From Rhizobium oryzihabitans (GTDB taxonomy: Bacteria; Pseudomonadota; Alphaproteobacteria; Rhizobiales; Rhizobiaceae): a stretch of DNA of 64,000 bases. The stretch is taken from assembly GCF_010669145.1 (NCBI RefSeq), contig NZ_CP048635.1, positions 930,001-994,000 of the forward strand. Direction: 5' to 3'. The notes beneath the pieces were generated by a model. That model did no database searches. It saw nothing but the letters and a program-made list of their open reading frames with translations, and was not told the DNA's origin. A program made the position numbers and the translations under genes. This document shows, in pieces, positions 1 to 7,793 of the stretch; the first letter of the stretch is position 1, and each line of letters begins with the position of its first letter.

Positions 1-306
1 CCGGCTCCATGAACGCTCTGGCAACTGCGTGATCTTGTTGGGGCGGTCGCCTAGCGCGACCTGGAAGTGCTCGGACATAAGATCGATGCCGACGTTCCCA
101 GCCGGCGGATGCCTGCGTCTACCCAACCCTCAAGGTGTCCGGCCGCACTTTGTGAACGGACGGCTTGCGGGTTCTGCTGAAGTCGAGTCGAACAACCGGC
201 TTTTCGACGCGAAACGCGTCATGGCCGAGAGAGATACCGACGCTCAATACCCCGCCTCGTCAAATATGCAACGTATCCGGTGCGGCTTTTACGTGGAAAA
301 GCGGTA
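1..306. other. left flank of the island, no confident gene
   Basis: This stretch lies outside the left copy of the 19-bp repeat, so it should be chromosome on the far side of the island. On the minus strand an open frame runs off the left edge from an ATG at about position 78 and begins MSEHFQVALGDRP. It could be the start of a leftward gene or a fragment. I do not recognise the family and see no good ribosome-binding site. Confidence 0.3.
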
Positions 307-325
307 TATGGCGGAGAGGGTGGGA
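307..325. repeat. left attachment-site repeat (att core copy)
   Basis: The 19 bases TATGGCGGAGAGGGTGGGA are identical and in the same orientation as 18470-18488, which is the 3' end of the tRNA-Ser gene plus its CCA. Similarity stops at position 326. A tRNA 3'-end copy at the opposite side of an integrase-bearing segment is the classical mark of site-specific integration, so this is taken as the far attachment site. Confidence 0.85.
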
Positions 326-412
326 CTCCTTCCCGCAAGCCCAAAATGCCTAGAAAATAAGGAGTTTCGAAACGTCGACCTGATGCTGTGTGTACCAATG
401 CTGTGGCCCACG

Positions 413-874
413 TCATACCCTGCGGTCAGGCACAAGGTCAAGGCTCGTGGAAGTGGGGCAAGTGATCTGTCTCGCCAGCTGTAGGGCAGTGGGAGTAAGG
501 CGTGATCGTGCGGATACCTGGCATTCCCAAACCACGATGACCCTCCAGCCCAAAGCTTCCAGTTCTGAGATAACCCTTCGATCACGGTCGATATTTCTTT
601 CGAACTTGGCATTCCAGAAGTCAGGATTTGTCTTCGGGTTTGATGCCACCTTGCACCCCAGATGACGATGCCAGAAGCAGCCGTGTAAAAAAACCACTGT
701 CTTATGACGAGGAAAGACGAGGTCGGGCCGACCGGGCAAGCCCGCGCCACCAAGCCGATATCTCAATCCTAGCTGATGTAGTGCCTTGCGAAGCGAGATT
801 TCAGGTTTGGTATCTTTTGAACGGATGCGGGCCATGCGCTTGGAGCGTTCGCTTGGGGTAAGGAAATCGACCAA
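413..874 (-). CDS. vsr: very short patch repair-type endonuclease Vsr
   Basis: The product is 153 residues, the usual length for Vsr, a strand-nicking enzyme that in E. coli repairs T:G mismatches arising from deaminated 5-methylcytosine. The N-terminus has RMARIRSKDTKPE. Asp51 (GRPDLVF), His64 and His69 (FLHGCFWHRH) match the E. coli active-site positions; E. coli Thr63 is Leu here. The start is TTG with GGGAGCGG upstream. It is divergent from the ATPase gene at 1076 and is the gene nearest the left attachment site. A cytosine methyltransferase lies 3.5 kb away in the same module, as expected for a Vsr partner. It could act in repair or as the nuclease of the module. Confidence 0.92.
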   Translation of the reverse strand: MVDFLTPSERSKRMARIRSKDTKPEISLRKALHQLGLRYRLGGAGLPGRPDLVFPRHKTVVFLHGCFWHRHLGCKVASNPKTNPDFWNAKFERNIDRDRRVISELEALGWRVIVVWECQVSARSRLTPTALQLARQITCPTSTSLDLVPDRRV

Positions 875-1075
875 AACACCGCTCCCGCTGCTTCGTGCCT
901 TTTCCTGAGGGCAGGAGCGGCACGTTTGATTCCATCTTTAGTAAATCGTTGATATAGACAGCGGTCACGAAAACATGAGCAACCACTGAATGCCGACGAT
1001 ACGGCTCCGCCAATTTTTCCGTGTAGAGGTGGCTCGGCCCCCTATTGCAGCAGCTTATTTGGAGTAAAAGAAGGC
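875..1075. promoter_or_regulatory. divergent promoter region between vsr and the ATPase gene
   Basis: About 200 bases separate the leftward vsr start from the rightward ATPase start, so promoters for both must lie here. The part nearest the ATPase gene is relatively AT-rich. I cannot place -35/-10 boxes with confidence. Confidence 0.4.
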
Positions 1076-3412
1076 ATGGGGACAGAGACTTTTCGAATCA
1101 GCTCGTATCTAAAAGACATTATTGGTCGCGACCTCGTGACCAACGAGTTTGTCGCAATATTCGAACTTGTTAAGAATTCCTTTGATGCAAAAGCCAAGAC
1201 AGTCGACATTGAGTTCGATCCCAGCGAGCGAACAATTACAATCGTTGATAACGGCATTGGAATGTCCCGAAAAGATATTCGCGATAAATGGTTGTTCGTT
1301 GCCTACTCGGAAAAGGCTCTTGTTGACCCCGATACTTACCGGGACAAGATCAGGCCAGCTGGCCAATTTGCTGGTAGCAAAGGTATCGGCAGATTCGCGT
1401 GTGATACCCTCGGCCAACAATTGGAGCTGTACAGCCGAGTGGAAGGCAGTAAATCCATATCAAGATTAGAAATTGATTGGACGAAATTCGAAGCAAGCAG
1501 CACCGACGAATTCCAAGACGTCCAGGTGACTCTTGATACTGTTAGCGCTTTCCCTTCCGGTGCAAATGCCAAAGCGCCCGTCGCGAATGGTACTGTCCTC
1601 GTAATTAAGAGCACGCGCCAGGAATGGGATGCAGAGCGAATTCGGCGACTACGCAAGGACCTAGCAAAGCTGATCGATCCGTTTGGGACCACTACCCATG
1701 TGAAAGTCCAAACGTGGCTGCTAGATGGCTCTACTGAGCAGATAGAGGGTGTAGACGGACCGGTTGGCAATGACGTCGCTGGGCTACTGCAGGAAAAAAC
1801 AAGTCGAATTGAGGTCGTGATCGAGGGCGACAAGATCACGAGCACCCTCTTTGACCGTGGACGGAAGATTTACGCCGTACGTGAACCGTCGCCATTAAGC
1901 GAACTGAGTGATTGCCGCATTGAAGGGCACATCTACTTCCTTAATAGGTCGGCAAAACATACGTTTACCGTCCGCATGGGGGTGCGACCAATTGAGTTTG
2001 GAAGCATATTTCTCTTCCTCAATCGGTTCCGAATTTTTCCCATAGGGGAGGAATTTGACGATACCTTTGGACTAAACCGAAGGAAGCAACAAGGGCAGTC
2101 TCGCTACTTTGGAACTCGCGATATAATCGGTCGGGTTGACGTGACAGCTCCTCCAAAGATGTTCCGCGAAGTATCGAGTCGTGACGCCGGACTCGTCGAG
2201 GACGCCCGAAGTCGAGCCCTATTCGAGGCAATCCGGAGGTACATGATCTTTCGGCTCGAAAGATATGTTGTCGGCGTGAACTGGGCAGACGCACGCGATC
2301 AGGAACGCGATACAGCTGAAGGTCTTGAGACAGATAGGGCGCGGGAACGGGTTTTGTCCGTGATAGGCACACTGGCTCGAACCAAAGATGTTGAAATCCT
2401 ATACTACGACAAGGAGTTGGTCAGGGTTTCCGACGATCCTGATCAGGTCACGGACGCGGCGCTCAAGGCCATGTCGGAGGTCGCAGAGAGCCGGGGAGAT
2501 ACTTCGCTCCTACGGCAGGTGGAAGACGCGCGTAGGCGGATCGAGGAACTTCGTGCTTCGAGAGAGGAGGCGAGAGAGATTGCGCAGCGCGCCGTTGAGG
2601 AAAGGCAGCGAGCTGACGCCATAATCGAGCGACTGGAACAACAGGCCGCGTTTCTCGGACGGAGTAAGGATGTTGATGTCGAGCGTGTCGAGCTGCTGAT
2701 GCACCAAGCCATCATTCATTCCGGTCATATTCGCTCAGCCATCTCAAACGCTGCGCACGAGATTAGGAACGTACTATCTCATGCTACGCTCCCCGAGGAG
2801 CTTGAGTTGGAAGATGCGGGAGATGTGGAGGACATTTTCGCCTCGATCCGCCAATCTGCTCGTCGAGTTACGGTATCCCTAGCAGAAGCGAGTCTTTCAG
2901 GCGATAGGCTGCGAACCGTGCTTTCCTTCGCTCCAAATATCCGAGTGGATTTGGAGACTGATGAAGTGCGCGGCGATCTAATGACCTTCCTCAAGGAATA
3001 CTTCGAGGTGAGGCTGTCGGGAATTCCGGGGATGCCGCATGCGGCCTTCGACGCGTCGGGCTTGTCACTTCACCGCGAGTTTTCACCTGTCGACGTCGCG
3101 GTCATTGTGGATAACCTTCAAGACAATTCCCGGAAAGCGAAGGCCAGCAGGGTCGAATTCAAAGCTGCGAAAAAGGGACAGAATGGCGTCGTCATCAGAG
3201 TTTCGGATGATGGTTTAGGCATTGATCAACGAAGAGTCGATCCAGCTAAGATATTTGAACGTGGCTACACCGGGTCAGCCACTGGGACAGGGCTAGGCTT
3301 ATACAGCGTCCGCCAGATCATCCAGAAGATGGGTGGCACAATCGAACTTGTTGGTGATGGCAGCCGCGCAGATTTCGATATTACTATTTTCGGGGATAAA
3401 CATGAACCTTGA
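1076..3412 (+). CDS. dual GHKL ATPase / histidine kinase-like protein
   Basis: The 778-residue product has two Bergerat-fold ATPase domains. The N-terminal one resembles the Hsp90/MutL/MORC type: N box around E30, N34 and D37 (ELVKNSFDA), G1 DNGIGM at 58-63, and glycine lid GSKGIGRF at 100-107. A central region of about 300 residues is unassigned. A charged helical stretch at about 460-545 is probably a coiled coil. It leads to a DHp-like helix with candidate phospho-histidine H561 (NAAHEIRNV) and a C-terminal histidine-kinase ATPase domain: N box about 679-689, G1 DDGLGI at 711-716, G2 GTGLGLYS at 737-744. The stop overlaps the receiver gene by 11 bp, so the two are translationally linked. 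No membrane segment is seen, so sensing is presumably cytosolic. The function in a defence module is inferred. Confidence 0.8.
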   Translation: MGTETFRISSYLKDIIGRDLVTNEFVAIFELVKNSFDAKAKTVDIEFDPSERTITIVDNGIGMSRKDIRDKWLFVAYSEKALVDPDTYRDKIRPAGQFAGSKGIGRFACDTLGQQLELYSRVEGSKSISRLEIDWTKFEASSTDEFQDVQVTLDTVSAFPSGANAKAPVANGTVLVIKSTRQEWDAERIRRLRKDLAKLIDPFGTTTHVKVQTWLLDGSTEQIEGVDGPVGNDVAGLLQEKTSRIEVVIEGDKITSTLFDRGRKIYAVREPSPLSELSDCRIEGHIYFLNRSAKHTFTVRMGVRPIEFGSIFLFLNRFRIFPIGEEFDDTFGLNRRKQQGQSRYFGTRDIIGRVDVTAPPKMFREVSSRDAGLVEDARSRALFEAIRRYMIFRLERYVVGVNWADARDQERDTAEGLETDRARERVLSVIGTLARTKDVEILYYDKELVRVSDDPDQVTDAALKAMSEVAESRGDTSLLRQVEDARRRIEELRASREEAREIAQRAVEERQRADAIIERLEQQAAFLGRSKDVDVERVELLMHQAIIHSGHIRSAISNAAHEIRNVLSHATLPEELELEDAGDVEDIFASIRQSARRVTVSLAEASLSGDRLRTVLSFAPNIRVDLETDEVRGDLMTFLKEYFEVRLSGIPGMPHAAFDASGLSLHREFSPVDVAVIVDNLQDNSRKAKASRVEFKAAKKGQNGVVIRVSDDGLGIDQRRVDPAKIFERGYTGSATGTGLGLYSVRQIIQKMGGTIELVGDGSRADFDITIFGDKHEP

Positions 3413-4352
3413 CTTTGGAATCCTTTGGATTGAGGATTCTTTTAGCCGTGAAGAAGAAGAAAATCTGCGGCGGCGCGTCCTTGACGCAGGTTTTATTGCA
3501 AGAATCGAAGTAATTCCGAACGGGACCGGGATCGAAGAACTATCCAGGGAACATGGTCTTTACCACCGATTTGATATTATCCTCCTTGACTATCGCCTGA
3601 AGGACGAAAACGGAGACGATCTCGCTCCTACGGTCCGGAGATTGTTCCCATCTACCACGATACTCTTTTATTCAGGTAGCGTGCCCGAAGACAGCCTGCG
3701 CCAGATGATCGCCGAAAAAAAGGTCGAAGGTGTCTATTGCAGCGCCAGGGGTCGCTTCATTGAACGGACCGGCGGACTCATTGACCAAACGGCAAGATCG
3801 CTGGACAGGCTCTCGGGAATGCGAGGACTGGCAATGCGTGTGGTCGCGGAATGCGACGATCTTATGAAGAAGGCCATACAGTGCATGGCCGTGCGCGATC
3901 CCAACTGCGCCGCGAAAGTGTCAGAACTCGACGAGGATGTCCTAACATTTGTTATGTCGATGAAGGAAAAGTACGAAGCGGCTGTTGAGGCCGACCTTGA
4001 CACGCGTTTCGGCACATTCGCAGTAGACAGCACGAAACTCTTCAAGCATTTTCGGCGACTTACTCAAGTGGTTGCATCCGACCCAAAGCCGTTTGGTCTC
4101 AGCGATGAGCAAGTCGAACGGCTACGCGAATTGCGGCGGCTTAGTGCCCAGTACGATCAAAAGGTTCTCAAGAAGCGAAATATCCTCGGCCACGTCATTG
4201 AGATCAAGAGTGACACGGGCTGGGTACTACAGGGAAGCAACGAGATTGGTGTCGGTGACTTCCCGGAAATCAGAAGGGTTTTCGCAGCCCACATCGACGC
4301 TCTTCGTGAAATGAGTGATCTCGTCCATTTCACGGAGCCGAAGCAAGCCTAG
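3402..4352 (+). CDS. receiver-domain protein paired with the GHKL kinase
   Basis: The start is the ATG at 3402 inside the 3' end of the kinase gene, which gives 316 residues. Residues 1-125 form a receiver-like domain: acidic pair E11/D12 (ILWIEDS), candidate phosphoacceptor D63 (IILLDYRL), and switch serine S91 or S93 (FYSGS). The usual conserved lysine is not evident; the equivalent stretch reads VYCSARG. The remaining 190 residues are mostly helical and charged, carry no recognisable DNA-binding motif, and do not match an output domain I know. It is presumably the phosphotransfer or signalling partner of the upstream kinase. Its 3' end meets the convergent methyltransferase gene. Confidence 0.75.
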   Translation: MNLDFGILWIEDSFSREEEENLRRRVLDAGFIARIEVIPNGTGIEELSREHGLYHRFDIILLDYRLKDENGDDLAPTVRRLFPSTTILFYSGSVPEDSLRQMIAEKKVEGVYCSARGRFIERTGGLIDQTARSLDRLSGMRGLAMRVVAECDDLMKKAIQCMAVRDPNCAAKVSELDEDVLTFVMSMKEKYEAAVEADLDTRFGTFAVDSTKLFKHFRRLTQVVASDPKPFGLSDEQVERLRELRRLSAQYDQKVLKKRNILGHVIEIKSDTGWVLQGSNEIGVGDFPEIRRVFAAHIDALREMSDLVHFTEPKQA

Positions 4353-5530
4353 CAGCATTTCGCCAAGCGCTTCAGCCAAAAGGGGTGGTACAGCGTTGCC
4401 GACCTGAGTGAAGCGTGGACATGCATCCTTTCGTCGTGCCCCCCCGTCGTATAGGGACCTTGAAATGAAAACCAATCCGGGAATGACTGCAGGCGCGCGT
4501 GTTCGCGGACAGTCATTGCCCTTGGCTCGGAATAGTGGATGAAGTCGTCAGGCAGCGTTCCAATCGTCGGAGACGGTGCGTTCGGATCGAGCGGCGTAGT
4601 TGACCGCTTCTTGATACCGAGGCGCATCCTGTCATCCGGCCGCAAACACACGCCACGCTCGCAGTTATCGAGAATGTCCTTCATCCGCTTAGTCGCAGCT
4701 TCAGTATGGCGCGGTAGTCGCATGTCGGTCGGCTGGGCAGGACTGCCAATCCTCATCAGTTGCTGAAATGTGCTAGTTGCTGAAGCCGCGCGCTGCAGGG
4801 TTTTGAACCCGCGATGGCCCCACTCGGCATCCAGGTGTAATCCGTCAATTTCTTCAAGGTCCGAGATCGCAGCCTTCGCACCCGTTTCCCCAGGACCAAG
4901 GCCCCTTGCCTTGAGGAACGCCTTTCGGCCCACGCGCATTCGCTGAATTGGATCAATCCCACGCAACGCACCTTTGATGGCCGCAACCAGCACGAACCGC
5001 GGTCGTCGCTGTGGTACACCCCAATCCGCAGCGCGCAATACATCGTACCATGTGTCATACCCGAGATCATCCAGAACCCGAACCACATAGTCGCGGTAGG
5101 TCCCGCCAGTTCTATGGTTCATCGACTGGAAGCCAACGACGTTCTCCAGCAAGACGAGACGTGGCCGTACAGTGTCGACATACTGCAGGTAAACGTCAAC
5201 CATGCGACTTCGGGGATCGTCCGGACGACGCAGGCCGTTCATGCTGAAACCCTGGCATGGGGGTCCGCCAGCGATCAGGTCAACCTTTCCGCGAAGGGCA
5301 AGCAGTTCTGCTTGATGTTGTACCAGAAGGTCCTGTGCATACCAGGCCCGTTTTTCCAACCATCTAGGCCAGCTATGGGTGGCGGAGCGCCTGTCCAGTA
5401 GATTATGCTTGTAGGTCGCAAATGCATCAGGATGGGCCTCGACGCCAAGCAGGGTCTTGAAACCGGCCTTACCCAACCCAAGCGAAAGGCCGCCGCATCC
5501 GGCGAAAAGGTCGATAGTTGTTGGCTTCAT
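4349..5530 (-). CDS. dcm: DNA (cytosine-5) methyltransferase, 3' end frameshifted
   Basis: This is a C5-cytosine methyltransferase with motif I FAGCGGLSLGL at 9-19, motif IV GGPPCQGFS with catalytic C92, motif VI ENV at 129-131, motif VIII QRRPR and motif IX near the C-terminus. Motif X is absent from this frame but present in the next one (TQVGNAVPPLLAEALG). The frames separate at a run of seven Gs near 4437-4443. Adding one G restores a 434-residue enzyme ending at 4227, which would overlap the convergent receiver gene by 126 bp. As written the protein is 393 residues with an aberrant tail and probably inactive. It is a plausible partner of vsr at 413. Loss of one G may be an assembly error or slippage. 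Confidence 0.88.
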   Translation of the reverse strand: MKPTTIDLFAGCGGLSLGLGKAGFKTLLGVEAHPDAFATYKHNLLDRRSATHSWPRWLEKRAWYAQDLLVQHQAELLALRGKVDLIAGGPPCQGFSMNGLRRPDDPRSRMVDVYLQYVDTVRPRLVLLENVVGFQSMNHRTGGTYRDYVVRVLDDLGYDTWYDVLRAADWGVPQRRPRFVLVAAIKGALRGIDPIQRMRVGRKAFLKARGLGPGETGAKAAISDLEEIDGLHLDAEWGHRGFKTLQRAASATSTFQQLMRIGSPAQPTDMRLPRHTEAATKRMKDILDNCERGVCLRPDDRMRLGIKKRSTTPLDPNAPSPTIGTLPDDFIHYSEPRAMTVREHARLQSFPDWFSFQGPYTTGGHDERMHVHASLRSATLYHPFWLKRLAKCC

Positions 5531-5682
5531 GTGACTGGCATCGCATGGCGTTCAAGGATTGTCCAGGGCGATAGCATCAGATAAGCCATCCACGATGTCC
5601 TCATTCATTGTCAAATCTCTATGGGATGACGCAGTCGCATTATAGCCTTGAGCCTAGATAGTTGAGGTTTACAAGTGGTTAA

Positions 5683-5715
5683 GTGGCAGATCGTACGTTC
5701 GTTCGCACTTGCCAC
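5683..5715. other. inverted repeat, candidate oriT region
   Basis: GTGGCA at 5683-5688 is repeated inverted as TGCCAC at 5710-5715 around a 21-base spacer containing CGTACGTTCGTTCG. It lies in the 428-base gap (5531-5958) just upstream of the relaxase gene, where transfer origins of mobilisable elements commonly sit. No nic consensus is recognised, so this is only a candidate. The rest of the gap holds the hairpin at 5872 and no evident gene. Confidence 0.3.
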
Positions 5716-5871
5716 AGCGGTCTGGACGGGCTTGTAGAGCTCCTGCGGCGGAGCAACTGCCCAAGCGTCCAACGGAGGCAACGTCAAAAAGAGAACATGC
5801 GGTTTCCTCGAAGCCAGCGGCGGCGATATCGCCCCGCGGCCCTCGGAGAGCCGATGTCATGAGCCCTGCGA

Positions 5872-5904
5872 ATGACTGTAGTCGGTCACTACAGTCATTT
5901 TTTC
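5872..5904 (+). terminator. strong hairpin with T-run upstream of the relaxase gene
   Basis: An 11-bp perfect stem (ATGACTGTAGT / ACTACAGTCAT, 5872-5882 and 5888-5898) has a 5-base loop and six Ts after it, so it has the form of a rho-independent terminator reading rightward. No gene precedes it on that strand. It may shield the mobilisation operon from read-through or be part of oriT structure. Confidence 0.55.
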
Positions 5905-5958
5905 CTTTCCGCCGGCGGCATTTATGGGCACGCTTCAGGCATCCCCTGAGCGCCCTCA

Positions 5959-7110
5959 ATGGCCTATCAATTCATCCATCTCGAGTCCTGGAGCCGCAAG
6001 CCCGACGACAAGGGCCGCTCCACCGATTTCATTTTTGACGAGGCGTCCCGGAAGCCGATCGCCTCGGTCCACGTCGCTGATCCCAAACCTCCGACGGTGA
6101 TTTACGGCCTCAGTGTCAATGAGGTTCGCCAAATGCACGATGAGGCAGTCGCGGCGGCGATGACACCCGGTGCACGGGGGAAACTCCGTAAAATCGCCTC
6201 GACGCAGAAAACCTTGCATACAGTCGTTGCATCGCATCCATACACCGTCGAGGACGTCCGCGCCGACCCGAAAAAGGCGAAGGAAGTGCGGGATTGGGAG
6301 CGGCGCACGGTTGCATGGCTCAAGGAACAATATGGGCTCGCGCTCAAATCCGTCATCCGTCATACGGACGAACAGCAATGGCATATCCACGCCTACGTGC
6401 TGCCGACCCATGATCCTGAGCTTCGGGCTGGATTGTACCATCCCGGCGGCGTCGCCAAGAAAGCGGTGAAGGCGGCCGGAAGGCGTGACGGCGAGGATGG
6501 GAAGGCGCTCAATAAAAGAGCGGACGTCGCCTACAAGTCGGCCATGCGCGACTGGCAGGATTCCTACCACGAAACCGTCGCCGTGCCTTGCGGCCTGACG
6601 CGCCTCGGTCCAGCCCGTCGCCGTCTTACACGGGAAGAGTGGAAAGCTGAGCAAGCCCAGGCACGGGCGCTTCAGAACGCCGTTGACCGAGCGGAGGCCG
6701 TGAAGCGGCAAGGTCAAGCCTACATTGATCGCACGAAGGCGGAGGCGACCGCCGTCAAGGCTGAAGTGGCACAGGCCAAAGCATCCGCCGACCGCCTGGC
6801 GGGGATCGGCGGTGCTGTTCGCGCCGTCGTAGACGGTATTCAGGAATCCCGAATCCGCGCCCAAATCCGCAACGACTTCGTACGCGATCTCGCCAAAGCA
6901 AAAGCAGCGATGGAAAAAGCGCAAGCGGAGGCCGCAAAAGCAAAAAACTCCCAGCGCAATGCCGAGAAGCAGGCTGCCGAGCAGCGTCACGCTTTCCGTC
7001 AACAGCGGGAACGGCTTGTGGCCGCGCAGCAGGAAATCCGGACATTGTCCACCGCACTCGCAGCGGCACTGGAGGAACCTGAACCGACACCGGGAGTACC
7101 AGCACCATGA
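5959..7110 (+). CDS. Mob-family relaxase / mobilisation protein
   Basis: The 383-residue product has a relaxase-like N-terminal half. Its key signature is a histidine cluster: H135 in VIRHTDEQQ and H142/H144 in WHIHAYVLP, the metal-binding motif of strand-transfer relaxases. The C-terminal third (about 210-370) is an Ala/Lys/Gln-rich helical region, probably coiled coil. Such proteins nick oriT and lead the transferred strand. It is the first gene of a rightward operon that continues with overlapping genes to 10634. The ATG start has only a weak ribosome-binding site. The exact MOB class cannot be assigned by eye. Confidence 0.75.
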   Translation: MAYQFIHLESWSRKPDDKGRSTDFIFDEASRKPIASVHVADPKPPTVIYGLSVNEVRQMHDEAVAAAMTPGARGKLRKIASTQKTLHTVVASHPYTVEDVRADPKKAKEVRDWERRTVAWLKEQYGLALKSVIRHTDEQQWHIHAYVLPTHDPELRAGLYHPGGVAKKAVKAAGRRDGEDGKALNKRADVAYKSAMRDWQDSYHETVAVPCGLTRLGPARRRLTREEWKAEQAQARALQNAVDRAEAVKRQGQAYIDRTKAEATAVKAEVAQAKASADRLAGIGGAVRAVVDGIQESRIRAQIRNDFVRDLAKAKAAMEKAQAEAAKAKNSQRNAEKQAAEQRHAFRQQRERLVAAQQEIRTLSTALAAALEEPEPTPGVPAP

Positions 7111-7793
7111 TGACGACAGGCGAAGAAATCTCGTGGACGAATGCTCGTGCGGTCCTTCGGGATATCGGCATGCCACACCTTGATTGGGCGCATGGTGTTG
7201 CCGTCAACATCGTGCGGCAGTGCCAGAACACACGGCATCGCCCGACCTACCATCAACAGACGTTTCTGGAGGCAGAATCTCCAGCCCTTCTGGCGTACCT
7301 CGAAAAGCTGGCGTCGTCGGGCGATAGCGTCGGATGGCGGACGCTTCGGGATCGTGTTCAGGTGCATGCTGATACTCTTCGAGATAGCGACATGCAGCCA
7401 TGTCGTCGGCCATGGCTGGCGGCAATCTGGCACGCGCTCCCCGAGTTGGCTGCTATAGGCCAGTCGATCCTCGACAAGCCATCAAAACCCAAGAGCGTGG
7501 CCGATTTCGAAGTCATGCCCGGGTCGGCGGATGCAGGCTCGGCCTCGGGGAACGGTGGAGACGAGAAAGGCAGCGCGGGGAAAACCGGATCGGCAGGAAC
7601 GGTGGCGAAACCGAAACCCTCGGCACGGCTGAAGCTGCCGATTGTCGCGTTTATCCTGACCGAAGCCGAAAAGAAGGCACTCGGCCTCGACAAGCCCGCC
7701 TCGGATGCCGACGCGAGGGATGAGGTCACGCCTGACGATCCAGACGAGACGAACCGCATATCGGGTCCAGAGATGTCGGGAGGTTTCAAATGA
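7107..7793 (+). CDS. hypothetical protein of the mobilisation operon
   Basis: This is a 228-residue soluble protein of unknown function. The ATG overlaps the relaxase stop by 4 bases and the stop overlaps the next start, so it is translationally coupled on both sides. Residues 1-130 look globular and helical. A low-complexity Gly/Ser/Lys linker follows, then a short conserved-looking segment (LKLPIVAFILTEAEKKALGL) and an acidic tail. Its position between the relaxase and the DotA/TraY gene suggests an accessory role in transfer, perhaps linking relaxase to the channel. That is inference only. Confidence 0.65.
   Translation: MMTTGEEISWTNARAVLRDIGMPHLDWAHGVAVNIVRQCQNTRHRPTYHQQTFLEAESPALLAYLEKLASSGDSVGWRTLRDRVQVHADTLRDSDMQPCRRPWLAAIWHALPELAAIGQSILDKPSKPKSVADFEVMPGSADAGSASGNGGDEKGSAGKTGSAGTVAKPKPSARLKLPIVAFILTEAEKKALGLDKPASDADARDEVTPDDPDETNRISGPEMSGGFK

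Noticed and set aside
29..484. 151-codon rightward open frame across the left attachment site
   Set aside because: It runs through the att repeat and antisense to vsr, with no domain. The stretch resembling a protein at 308-330 is the usual false translation of tRNA-derived sequence.
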